From the NCBI GenBank assembly GCA_965215535.1, contig OZ244063.1:1426001-1490000 (forward strand): DNA of 64,000 nucleotides, written 5' to 3'. Below are positions 53,646 through 61,402 of this stretch, piece by piece (position 1 is the stretch's first letter; each line of letters starts with the position of its first letter). The notes under the pieces are model-generated. The model was not told where the DNA came from. It was given only the letters and a program-made list of their open reading frames with translations, and searched no databases. The position numbers were made by a program, and so were the translations under genes. The stretch comes from Bin94 sp965215535 (GTDB lineage Bacteria; Gemmatimonadota; Gemmatimonadetes; Longimicrobiales; Gaopeijiaceae).

Positions 53646-54712
53646 CGTTGGATCTCCTCTGTGTGTTCGTTGCAGAGGGCCTGCACCATCCAGTCGCCCA
53701 GAGCGCGGGTTCCGGAGGCGCCGCCCAGATCGGGGGTGGTGATGCCGGCGCGAATCGAATCGGCCATGCAGCGCTCGACTGCGACTGCCGCCTGCGGCTC
53801 TTCCAGGTAGTCGAGCAGAAGGGCTACACATCCGACCGCCGCCAGGGGATTGGCGATTCCCCGGCCCGCGATATCGGGCGCCGAGCCATGCACCGGCTCG
53901 AAGAGCGCCCACGAACCCGGATGCAGATTCCCCGAGGGAGCCATGCCGAGCCCGCCTGTCACCTGTGCCCCTAGGTCGCTCAGAATGTCGCCGAAAAGGT
54001 TCGATGTGACCACCACCTCGTAGCGCTGGGGGCGGCGCACCAGATCCATCGCCATGGCATCCACATACATGGTATCCTGCGCGATGCCGGGAAATCCGGC
54101 TCCGACCTCGGCGAAGACCCGCCGCCAGAGCGATCCCTGGTACAGAAGCGCATTGGCCTTGTCCACCAGCGTCACCCGTCCGCGCCCAATGCGATCTGCG
54201 TATGCGAAGGCCGCATGCACGATCCGCTCGACCCCCCGGTACGTGTTCAGCGAGATCTCGGTGGCCACCTCGTCGGGGGTGCCGGTCCTGAGAGAGCCGC
54301 CGCTGCCGGTATAGAGGTCTTCGGTGTTTTCGCGAAAGAAGACGATATCGGTGGCGGGATCGGGGTCGCGGAGGGGCGAGAGAGCCGGGAGGTACAGTCG
54401 GCAGGGCCGGAAGTTGATAAAGAGGTCGGCGTGGAAGCGCAGGCCGAGGAGAATCTCGCGGGCATGGCGATTGTCGGGGACGCGCGCGTCGCCCAGCGCT
54501 CCGAGAAGGGCGGCATCGTAGTCTGCAACGAGCCGGTCGCGTTCGGCGTCGGTGATCGCGACGCCTTCGTCAAGGTAGCGTTCCGCGCCCAGATTCCAGC
54601 GGTCGAGGACGAGCGGAATCCGGTAGCGTGCGGCCACCGCCTCGAGGACGGCCGCCGCCACCTCCATCACCTCGGGGCCGATTCCATCGCCGCCGATCAC
54701 GGCAACGTTCAT
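53642..54712 (-). CDS. Isocitrate/isopropylmalate dehydrogenase family enzyme
   Basis: The 356-residue protein begins MNVAVIGGDGIGPEVMEVAA and contains FRENTEDLYTG, NLFGDILSDLGAQVTGGLGMAPSGN, EPVHGSAPDIAGRGIANPLAA and the substrate-loop Arg residues. The RENTEDLY block is closer to isocitrate, homoisocitrate or tartrate dehydrogenases than to LeuB. No leuC or leuD lies near. The neighbours (thiolase, hydroxyacyl-CoA dehydrogenase) favour a catabolic 2-hydroxy acid route, but the substrate cannot be named from sequence. Confidence 0.88.
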   Translation of the reverse strand: MNVAVIGGDGIGPEVMEVAAAVLEAVAARYRIPLVLDRWNLGAERYLDEGVAITDAERDRLVADYDAALLGALGDARVPDNRHAREILLGLRFHADLFINFRPCRLYLPALSPLRDPDPATDIVFFRENTEDLYTGSGGSLRTGTPDEVATEISLNTYRGVERIVHAAFAYADRIGRGRVTLVDKANALLYQGSLWRRVFAEVGAGFPGIAQDTMYVDAMAMDLVRRPQRYEVVVTSNLFGDILSDLGAQVTGGLGMAPSGNLHPGSWALFEPVHGSAPDIAGRGIANPLAAVGCVALLLDYLEEPQAAVAVERCMADSIRAGITTPDLGGASGTRALGDWMVQALCNEHTEEIQR

Positions 54713-54819
54713 GGTGCCGCCACCCCGGGGACCCCTGGACTGCTGGCGCGCCACCCCGTCAGACGTTCCGGCGCGCGACCCGGGGAGAGCCGGGTCGGCC
54801 CCCTCTTCGGCCCGGGGCG

Positions 54820-55926
54820 TCAACCGTTCCGTTCGAAGAGATAGGCCGAATCCTGGTGGCGGGTTTCGCCATCGACACACACTGCAAAGCGTGCGCCCGC
54901 ATGGATCGCCGCGCCTCCGTATTCGCCATTTTTGTTGATGGCGTAGTAGTTCACGCCAAAGTTCGGGCGACCGTCCTCGCCGAGGAGGCGGGGCTCGACC
55001 GTGAAGGTCACAATCCGGCGCAGCGCCTCGAGACAGGCATCGGTCGGAGACATTCCGGAACGCATGAGCTCGACCACCGTATGCGAACCGCAGGTCTTGA
55101 TGACGGCTTCGCCGCGACCGGTCGATCCGCAGGCGCCCACATCGTTGTCGACATAGAGTCCGGCACCGACAATCGGTGAATCTCCGACTCGGCCCGGAAT
55201 CTTCCAGGCCAGCCCCGAGGTGGTGGTCACTCCGGAGATCTCGCCCTCGCGATTGACCACATTGCAGTTGATCGTTCCCTGCGGACGCACTCCGTCGTGC
55301 GAGTCGACGAGGTTGGTTCCATAGCTGTCTTCATCCTCGAAGGGCGGTTCGTTACGCCCGGATCCCGGTTCGGGGGGAACCAGGTAGTCGTCGCGGTCGC
55401 TCATGCGGGCGCGCCATTCGATCCAGCGGCGTCGCGAGCGCTCGGTGAGGAGATCTTCGAGCGGGTGGCCCATCGAGAGAGCGAAACGCTGCGCCCCTCT
55501 GCCGACCAGGAGAACGTGATCGGTATGGCGCATGACATCCATCGCCACACGGCTGGGCATCTTGATGCCCTCGAGGCAAGCCACCGCCGCCGCACCCCGG
55601 CTCGGGCCGTGCATGACCGAGGAATCGAGCTGGACCACGCCATCGAGGTTGGGAAGGCCGCCGAAGCCCACCGAGGAGTCTTCAGGATCGCGCTCGACGA
55701 TGTTGACCCCTTCGACGACAGCCTCCAAGGTATCGCCCCCGGAATTGACCCGCCGGATGGCGGTTGCCACCGATTCGAGGCCATTGCCGCTGGCCACTGC
55801 GACCGGGGTCACCGCTCCTCTGTGAATTGCCGGGGCGCCGACGAAGGAGTCCGGCACTGCGGAGCTCAACCCCACAGCCGCACCGACACCGGCGCTGGTC
55901 TTCAGAAAATCGCGTCGACTGGCCAT
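54820..55926 (-). CDS. Glycosylasparaginase-type N4-(beta-N-acetylglucosaminyl)-L-asparaginase
   Basis: The 368-residue N-terminal-nucleophile hydrolase has a Tat-like signal (SRRDFLKTSAGVGAAVGLSSA). The self-cleavage site lies before Thr218 in VRPQGTINCNVV, followed by GVTTTSGLAWKIPGRVGDSPIVGAG and ACGSTGRGEAVIKTCGSHTV, the substrate pocket of glycosylasparaginases. Exported enzymes of this type release aspartate from glycoprotein Asn-GlcNAc, which fits a SusCD-bearing glycan or protein degrader. The ATG at 55926 is the first to give the Tat motif. Confidence 0.9.
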   Translation of the reverse strand: MASRRDFLKTSAGVGAAVGLSSAVPDSFVGAPAIHRGAVTPVAVASGNGLESVATAIRRVNSGGDTLEAVVEGVNIVERDPEDSSVGFGGLPNLDGVVQLDSSVMHGPSRGAAAVACLEGIKMPSRVAMDVMRHTDHVLLVGRGAQRFALSMGHPLEDLLTERSRRRWIEWRARMSDRDDYLVPPEPGSGRNEPPFEDEDSYGTNLVDSHDGVRPQGTINCNVVNREGEISGVTTTSGLAWKIPGRVGDSPIVGAGLYVDNDVGACGSTGRGEAVIKTCGSHTVVELMRSGMSPTDACLEALRRIVTFTVEPRLLGEDGRPNFGVNYYAINKNGEYGGAAIHAGARFAVCVDGETRHQDSAYLFERNG

Positions 55927-55944
55927 AGACCGGTCCTCTCTTTC

Positions 55945-56349
55945 TCAGGCTTCCTGCGGTTCGGCCAGAAGGGCCTCTCCGCTGTCGATGGGGTCGGCGA
56001 CGAGAACGGGCTCGGCGTCGATCATGGGGACATCGCCGGCGATCTCTTCATCGGCGGTGTTGACGATTTCTTCGCCTGCGGCTGCATCTTCGCCACCGGA
56101 CTGGGGCTCGGCGACGACGGGCGTGCGGGGCTTCAGTCGCGAGATGACGGGTTTGCAGAAGCGCACCCCCAGCGTCTTCAGCCGGGCAAGCTCGTCGGCA
56201 TCGAGCTCGGGGTAGCGTTCGCCGAGATATTCCACGGTCTCGGTCAGCCACGCATCCTGGTCGTTGGGGTTCGCATCGAGCACACCGCAGCGGTGAATGT
56301 GACTGAAGAGTTCGTCGCGCGCTCGTTCGATCGGGGCTTGTCTTGCCAC
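55945..56349 (-). CDS. Hypothetical acidic protein (134 residues)
   Basis: The GTG at 56349 follows GGAGG by 6 bp and starts MARQAPIERARDELFSHIHR. The N-terminal half (CGVLDANPNDQDAWLTETVEYLGERYPELDADEL) is helical and conserved-looking; the C-terminal half is acidic and repetitive (EPQSGGEDAAAGEE). No family is recognised. It lies directly upstream of the glycosylasparaginase, 18 bp away. Confidence 0.65.
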   Translation of the reverse strand: MARQAPIERARDELFSHIHRCGVLDANPNDQDAWLTETVEYLGERYPELDADELARLKTLGVRFCKPVISRLKPRTPVVAEPQSGGEDAAAGEEIVNTADEEIAGDVPMIDAEPVLVADPIDSGEALLAEPQEA

Positions 56350-56543
56350 GTCGCCTCCTGTTTGTATCTGTACGATGATTGTGCGGGGGGCGATTCTCCC
56401 CCTGGATTCGCGATTGCGACCGGCGCATGGCATCCCGCCGGAGAAGCCGATAAGGTAGAAGAGATTCGGACAACCGCAAGCGCATCTCCCCGGAGCCCAT
56501 TTCGGGCCGGCTCGAACATGCCCACCCCGGCGTACGAGGAAAT

Positions 56544-56978
56544 GTGCACACCCAGACCCCTCCATTCATGAGAATTCTCGCTTCGGCGCTCTGCGATCAG
56601 GCTGTGGCGTCACCCGCAGGCAAGCTCGACATCCAGGGCGCCTTTCACGACCTCTACGCCCCCGGATTCCCCGCGCAGCAGGAGCGCATGGTTCTGGTGC
56701 TGGTGCTGGAGTGGGACCGCAGCGATGCAGGACGCTACACCTTTCGCGTCGATGTGACCGGTCCGCAGGGAAGGCGAGTGCTCACCGTCGAGGGCCAATC
56801 CGAGGTGACGCCCCGTCCTGCCGACCGTCCGCCACCGCGCACGCGCCTGATCATGCCGCTGGAGAATGTGGTTTTCCCGGAGAGCGGACGCTACGAGTTT
56901 CGCATCGTCGCCAAGGGCCACAAGCTGCGCGGACCGGTGCTTTATGTGGTGGAGCAGCCGGCAGATCACGCCGAGTGA
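56544..56978 (+). CDS. DUF6941-type protein, 3' end within a repeat element
   Basis: The product (about 144 residues) resembles DUF6941: MRILASALCDQAVASPAGKL, DIQGAFHDLY and VVEGRYEFRI-like ESGRYEFRIVAKG. The GTG at 56544 follows AGGA and is preferred to the ATG at 56568. The last five codons (ADHAE, stop) lie within the dispersed repeat, so the repeat supplies the stop codon. Function unknown. Confidence 0.75.
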   Translation: MHTQTPPFMRILASALCDQAVASPAGKLDIQGAFHDLYAPGFPAQQERMVLVLVLEWDRSDAGRYTFRVDVTGPQGRRVLTVEGQSEVTPRPADRPPPRTRLIMPLENVVFPESGRYEFRIVAKGHKLRGPVLYVVEQPADHAE

Positions 56979-57110
56979 GCACCGAGAGGGGCGGGGCGCC
57001 GGGCTGGCAAGGCGCTCCGCAGGCCGCATAGCCTTGCGCTATGGGGGCAAGGAGCAACGCAGAGCGCAGCGGTCCAGCGCGGATGCAGCGCCACTCGAAT
57101 GCCGCTCGGG
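56964..57110 (+). repeat. Dispersed repeat, nearly complete single unit
   Basis: The 147-bp stretch from GATCACGCCGAGTGAGCACC to GCCGCTCGG matches a whole unit of the array at 48168-49137. It separates the convergent DUF6941 and RND genes and could act as a bidirectional terminator. Confidence 0.85.
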
Positions 57111-57139
57111 GGGGTCTGGCGGTTGATGGCAGCTCTTCG

Positions 57140-60100
57140 TCACCGGTATCGCACGCGGAAGAGAAGACAATAGAGCGCGGGCACGAAGCCCAGAGTGAGG
57201 ACGGTGGCGAAGACCAGCCCGAAGAGGATGGCGATGGCCATCGAGACGAACAGCGGATCTCCGCCGAACCACAGGGGGAGCAATCCCCCGACCGTGGTCG
57301 CGGTGGTCAGAGCAATGGGCCGGAGTCTTCGCTGCGCGGCTTCCAGAACCGCGCGCCCCGGATCCAGGCCGTTCTCGTCGATCTCGATGCGGATGCGGTC
57401 GATGAGGACGATCGCGTTGTTGATGACGATCCCGGCCAGTGAGATGACCCCTAGAAATGTCATGAACCCGAGCGACTGGCCGGTCACGAGCAGACCGACG
57501 ACCACCCCGATCAGCCCGAGAGGGATGGTGAGGGCGATGATGAGCGGCTTGCGCAGCGAGTTGAACTGTCCCACCAGGAGAATCAGGATCAGAAGTCCGG
57601 CCAACGGCAGTTTGGCAACGATGGCGGCGTTGGCTTCCGCCGAACTCTCGAAGGTGCCGCCGATTTCGTAGCTGTACCCGATGGGCCAGCCATCCTGCTG
57701 TTCCGCCAGCCAGGGATCGATCGCCGTGGCAATGCTGAAGGCTGTGGCGTCCGCGCCGGGGTCGAGGTCGGACAGAACCGAAAGCGTCTTGGAGCGGTCG
57801 CGGCGTAGAATCTTGGACGGCTCGAAGGTGAGCACAATGTCGGCGACCTGTCGCAGAGCGACATTCTGGCCCGACTGGGCGTAGACGTTGATCGACTCCA
57901 GCTTGCCGATGTCGTCGCGCTCTCCGGCCTCGGAACGGAGTACCACGGGAATCACGTTGTCGCCTTCGCGGTATTCGGTGACCGTGGAACCAGAGAGTGC
58001 AGTGCGCAGCGAGACGGCGATATCCTGATTGGTGATTCCCGCCCGCCTGGCCCGGGCGTTGTCGATGTCGACGATGAGCTTCTTGGTCTGCGCTCCCCAG
58101 TTGTCGGTGATGTTGCGGGTGCCGGACAGCGACGCCAATCGCGATTTCACGCCGTCCGCCAGCTCGAAGAGGACATCCTGGTCGGGGCCGAACAGGCGGA
58201 TCTCGATCGGTGTGGCTCCGCTGGGCCCGGACGCGAGCCGTTTCAGCGTTACGTCGATATCCGGGTGATTTGCTTCGACGTACGCGCGCAGCAAATCGAT
58301 TGACGAGCCGAGCGCATCGGTTGACGAGGCGTTGCCGATGAGGGCCGCGTATCCGGCATGGGGTTGGGCCGGATTGTAGCCCAGATTGAAGCGCGGTCCG
58401 CCGGCCCCCACGAAGAAGGCCCAGTTGCGCACGCCCTCGCGGTCGTCGCCCGCAGCCAAGTCCTCAATGACGAAGCGCTCAATGTCCAGCATGGCCGCTT
58501 CGGTATAGGCGAACGAGGTTCCATAGGGGAATTCGAAGTCGCCTGTGAAGAGGAGTTCGCGGCTGTCGGGGAAGAAGCTCTGTTCGACGAAGCGAAACAG
58601 CCCCATGGTCGCGACCAGGAGCACGAAAGCGCCCAGCACCGTGACCGCCGGGCGCAGCAGCAGGAGCCGGAGAACGCTGCGGTAGCGCCGGTAGAAGGGG
58701 GTGTCAAACTCCTCGCGCCGCGCATGTGCCGCGTCTTCCGCAGACGCTCGCCGGACCCTCAGGAAGATCACGCACAGGAGCGGAATCATCGTAATGGCGA
58801 GCAGCCACGACGAGAGCAGTGTAATGGCGATCACCTGGGCCAGCGGTGCCGTGTACTCGCCCACCGCGCTCTCGGCGAGAACGATCGGCAGGAAGGCGGC
58901 GATGGTGGTCAGCGAAGAAACCAGCAGGGGAACGCGCAGCTCTTTCGACGATGCCAGCGCGGCCGTGCGCGCATCTTCGCCGGCCTGCATCCGGACAAGG
59001 ATCGACTCGCTCATGACGATGGCGTTGTCGACCAGAAGCCCGAGCGCGATGATGAGCGAAACCAGCGACATCTTGTCCAGCCCGATCCCCAGATAGCTCA
59101 TCAGCATCAGCGTGGCCATCATCGCCATCGGAACCAGGGTGGCGACGACCAGGCCGGTTCGAATTCCGAGGAAGAGGAGCATGCACACCAGCACGATCCC
59201 GACGGCCTGAAGGATTGAGTTGACGAAGTTGGACACCGCCCGGTCCACAACCTCCGGCTGGAAAGCGAGGATGTCGAAGGCGATGCCCACGGGATGGCGC
59301 TGCTCCAGATCGGCGATGGCCGCGCGGATATTCTCGCCCAGTTGAACGATGTTGCCGCCCGCCCGCATTGAAATGGACAGCACGAGAGCCGGTTGCCCAT
59401 TGGCCCGCACCTTTTCGCGCGCAGGATCCGCGTACCCCCGCCGGATCTCGGCGATATCGCCCAGGTAGACGGTTTCGCCGGTGCGAGGCAGCGTGATGAG
59501 GGTTCGGCGGATGTCATCCACCGAGGTGAAGTTGCCGGTTGGCTCCAGGGCAATCCGCTCGACCCCGGTCTCGACCGCTCCACCTGGAATGATGATGTTG
59601 CTGGACTGAAGGATTCCCTGAAGCTGCGCTGCCGACAGCCCTAGGGCTGAAAGGCGCGCGTTGTCGAAATCAACGAAGACGCGTTCCTCCTGCGTCCCCT
59701 GGATTTCGACCTTGGCGACATCCTCGATCCTGAGGAACACCTCGCGCACCTGCTCGGCGATTTCCTCCAGTTCGGCGTAGGAAAATCCGTCGGCGGTGAG
59801 GGCGATCACCGTTCCGAACACTTCGCCCAGGGCGTCGTCCACGATCGGCACCACCCCGCGCGGCAGCTCGCCGACGACACCATCGACCTTGCGGCGCAGG
59901 TTGTCCCAGATCGGACGCAACTCAGTGACGCTCTCGCGGATCTCGACCGTGACGATCGACTGGCCGGTGCGCGATTCGCTGTTGATGTGCACAACCTCGG
60001 GGATTTCCTGGACAACCCGTTCGATTCGATCGGTGACCAGAAGTTCGACCCTCTCGGGCGCCGCGCCGGGGAACTGGGTCCGCACGACCGCGTTGCGCAC

Positions 60101-60223
60101 GAGAAAGCCGGGATCCTCTGCGCGCGGAAGGCTGCGGTATGCCGAGAATCCGGAAAGGGCGACCACCGCGAGCGCCACGAGCGTGACGACGCGGTTGTCG
60201 ATCGCGTAGCGGGTCAGGTCCAT
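57140..60223 (-). CDS. RND-family efflux permease (HAE1-like)
   Basis: The 1027-residue inner-membrane pump has 12 predicted membrane segments and two large periplasmic loops. Landmarks are MDLTRYAIDNRVVTLVALAVV, the duplicated GLLVDNAIVMSESI and GIVINNAIVLIDRI relay segments, and QFNSLRKPLIIALTIPLGLIGVVVGLL. The first relay has a single Asp (VDN) where AcrB has two, so the proton path differs. It forms a tripartite pump with the next two genes upstream, 12 bp away. The substrate is unknown. Confidence 0.94.
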   Translation of the reverse strand: MDLTRYAIDNRVVTLVALAVVALSGFSAYRSLPRAEDPGFLVRNAVVRTQFPGAAPERVELLVTDRIERVVQEIPEVVHINSESRTGQSIVTVEIRESVTELRPIWDNLRRKVDGVVGELPRGVVPIVDDALGEVFGTVIALTADGFSYAELEEIAEQVREVFLRIEDVAKVEIQGTQEERVFVDFDNARLSALGLSAAQLQGILQSSNIIIPGGAVETGVERIALEPTGNFTSVDDIRRTLITLPRTGETVYLGDIAEIRRGYADPAREKVRANGQPALVLSISMRAGGNIVQLGENIRAAIADLEQRHPVGIAFDILAFQPEVVDRAVSNFVNSILQAVGIVLVCMLLFLGIRTGLVVATLVPMAMMATLMLMSYLGIGLDKMSLVSLIIALGLLVDNAIVMSESILVRMQAGEDARTAALASSKELRVPLLVSSLTTIAAFLPIVLAESAVGEYTAPLAQVIAITLLSSWLLAITMIPLLCVIFLRVRRASAEDAAHARREEFDTPFYRRYRSVLRLLLLRPAVTVLGAFVLLVATMGLFRFVEQSFFPDSRELLFTGDFEFPYGTSFAYTEAAMLDIERFVIEDLAAGDDREGVRNWAFFVGAGGPRFNLGYNPAQPHAGYAALIGNASSTDALGSSIDLLRAYVEANHPDIDVTLKRLASGPSGATPIEIRLFGPDQDVLFELADGVKSRLASLSGTRNITDNWGAQTKKLIVDIDNARARRAGITNQDIAVSLRTALSGSTVTEYREGDNVIPVVLRSEAGERDDIGKLESINVYAQSGQNVALRQVADIVLTFEPSKILRRDRSKTLSVLSDLDPGADATAFSIATAIDPWLAEQQDGWPIGYSYEIGGTFESSAEANAAIVAKLPLAGLLILILLVGQFNSLRKPLIIALTIPLGLIGVVVGLLVTGQSLGFMTFLGVISLAGIVINNAIVLIDRIRIEIDENGLDPGRAVLEAAQRRLRPIALTTATTVGGLLPLWFGGDPLFVSMAIAILFGLVFATVLTLGFVPALYCLLFRVRYR

Positions 60224-60235
60224 GGCGTTCGCAGC

Positions 60236-61402
60236 TTAGCGGATGTCGAGCAGGCGGACCTGCTGCCCCGCCGTCAGCGTTCCCAGTCCGGCTGTTGCCA
60301 CGTATTCTCCGGCGGTGATGCCTTCGAGCACCTCAAGCCCTTCGGGAACAATTTCGCCGATGACGACGGAGCGGCGCTCGGCCGTGGCGATGTCTCCTTC
60401 GCCCGTCGGCGAGAGCACGAACACGAAACGGCCTCTCTGGTCTTGAGCCACAGCCTCGGGCGGCACCAGAATTTCGGCGGCGCCGGGTCGGCCCTCGATG
60501 CTGAACGTGACTTCCGCCGCCATCCCCGGGCGCACCCGGGTCTCGTTCGTGTTGAGTCGGACCGTCAACGGGAAACCGCCTGCGCCTTCGGCGGCCGTGC
60601 CCACCTCGGTCACCTCCGCGGCGAAGCTGCCCTCGGCCAGAGCACCAAACACCACCTGTGCAGGCCGCCCCGCCTCCAGGCCTCCGATGAAGGCCTCGGG
60701 CACAGTCACCTGCACCTCCGGGCTCCCGTCGGCAGCGATCACGGCCACCACCGTCTGTCCCGCCCCCACCGCCTCGTTGACATCCACAACCACACGGCTG
60801 ACCACTCCGGCGACCGGCGCCAGCAATCTGGTGTAGGCGACCTGCTGCTCGGCCAGCCGGAGCGCCGTGGCGGCCGACACCTCGGATGCATCCGCCGACT
60901 CGAACGACGCGCGCGCCGCGTCCAGGTCGCTCATGGAGGCGTTTCCACTCTCGTAGAGCGCGGTCACTCTCTCATAGCTCACTCCCGCGTTGCGAGATTG
61001 CGCACGGGCCTGGGCAAGTCCCGCCTCGGCCTGCTGTCGCCGCAGTTCGAGGTCGCCCGGGTCCAGCCGCGCGAGCACCTGACCGAGCCTGACTGCGCTT
61101 CCTACATCGACTTCCACCCCAGTCACCGTTCCCGGAACCCTGAAGGCCAGATCCTGCTCCGAAGCCGCCCGCGCGATTCCCGGAAAGATCCGGGTTCGGT
61201 CGCTGCCGGCGGCAAATGCGGGCGCATACCTTACGGGACGAATCTCGACCGCAGGCGCCGCTTCCTCATCTCCGCACCCGGCTGCCGAGGCTGCTGCGAG
61301 AAGGACCGTCGCAACCCACCGGGCGAAGCGCCCGCCCGCCGATCCGGATCCCTGCTGCACCGCCGTTCTCCTCCCGGTTGCCGTCGTGTTCAGTTCGGTC
61401 AC
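60236..61402 (-). CDS. Periplasmic membrane-fusion protein of RND pump
   Basis: The 388-residue protein has a lipoprotein-like signal (VATVLLAAASAAGC). The HlyD/AcrA layout follows: DLAFRVPGTVTGVEVDVGSAVRLGQVLARLD (lipoyl half), a helical hairpin with many Ala and Gln (AEAGLAQARAQSRNAG), APVAGVVSRVVVDVNEAVGAGQTV, and beta-barrel parts VRPGMAAEVTF and ILVPPEAV. It bridges the RND permease and outer-membrane factor. Overlaps the upstream gene by 4 bp. Confidence 0.94.
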   Translation of the reverse strand: MTELNTTATGRRTAVQQGSGSAGGRFARWVATVLLAAASAAGCGDEEAAPAVEIRPVRYAPAFAAGSDRTRIFPGIARAASEQDLAFRVPGTVTGVEVDVGSAVRLGQVLARLDPGDLELRRQQAEAGLAQARAQSRNAGVSYERVTALYESGNASMSDLDAARASFESADASEVSAATALRLAEQQVAYTRLLAPVAGVVSRVVVDVNEAVGAGQTVVAVIAADGSPEVQVTVPEAFIGGLEAGRPAQVVFGALAEGSFAAEVTEVGTAAEGAGGFPLTVRLNTNETRVRPGMAAEVTFSIEGRPGAAEILVPPEAVAQDQRGRFVFVLSPTGEGDIATAERRSVVIGEIVPEGLEVLEGITAGEYVATAGLGTLTAGQQVRLLDIR

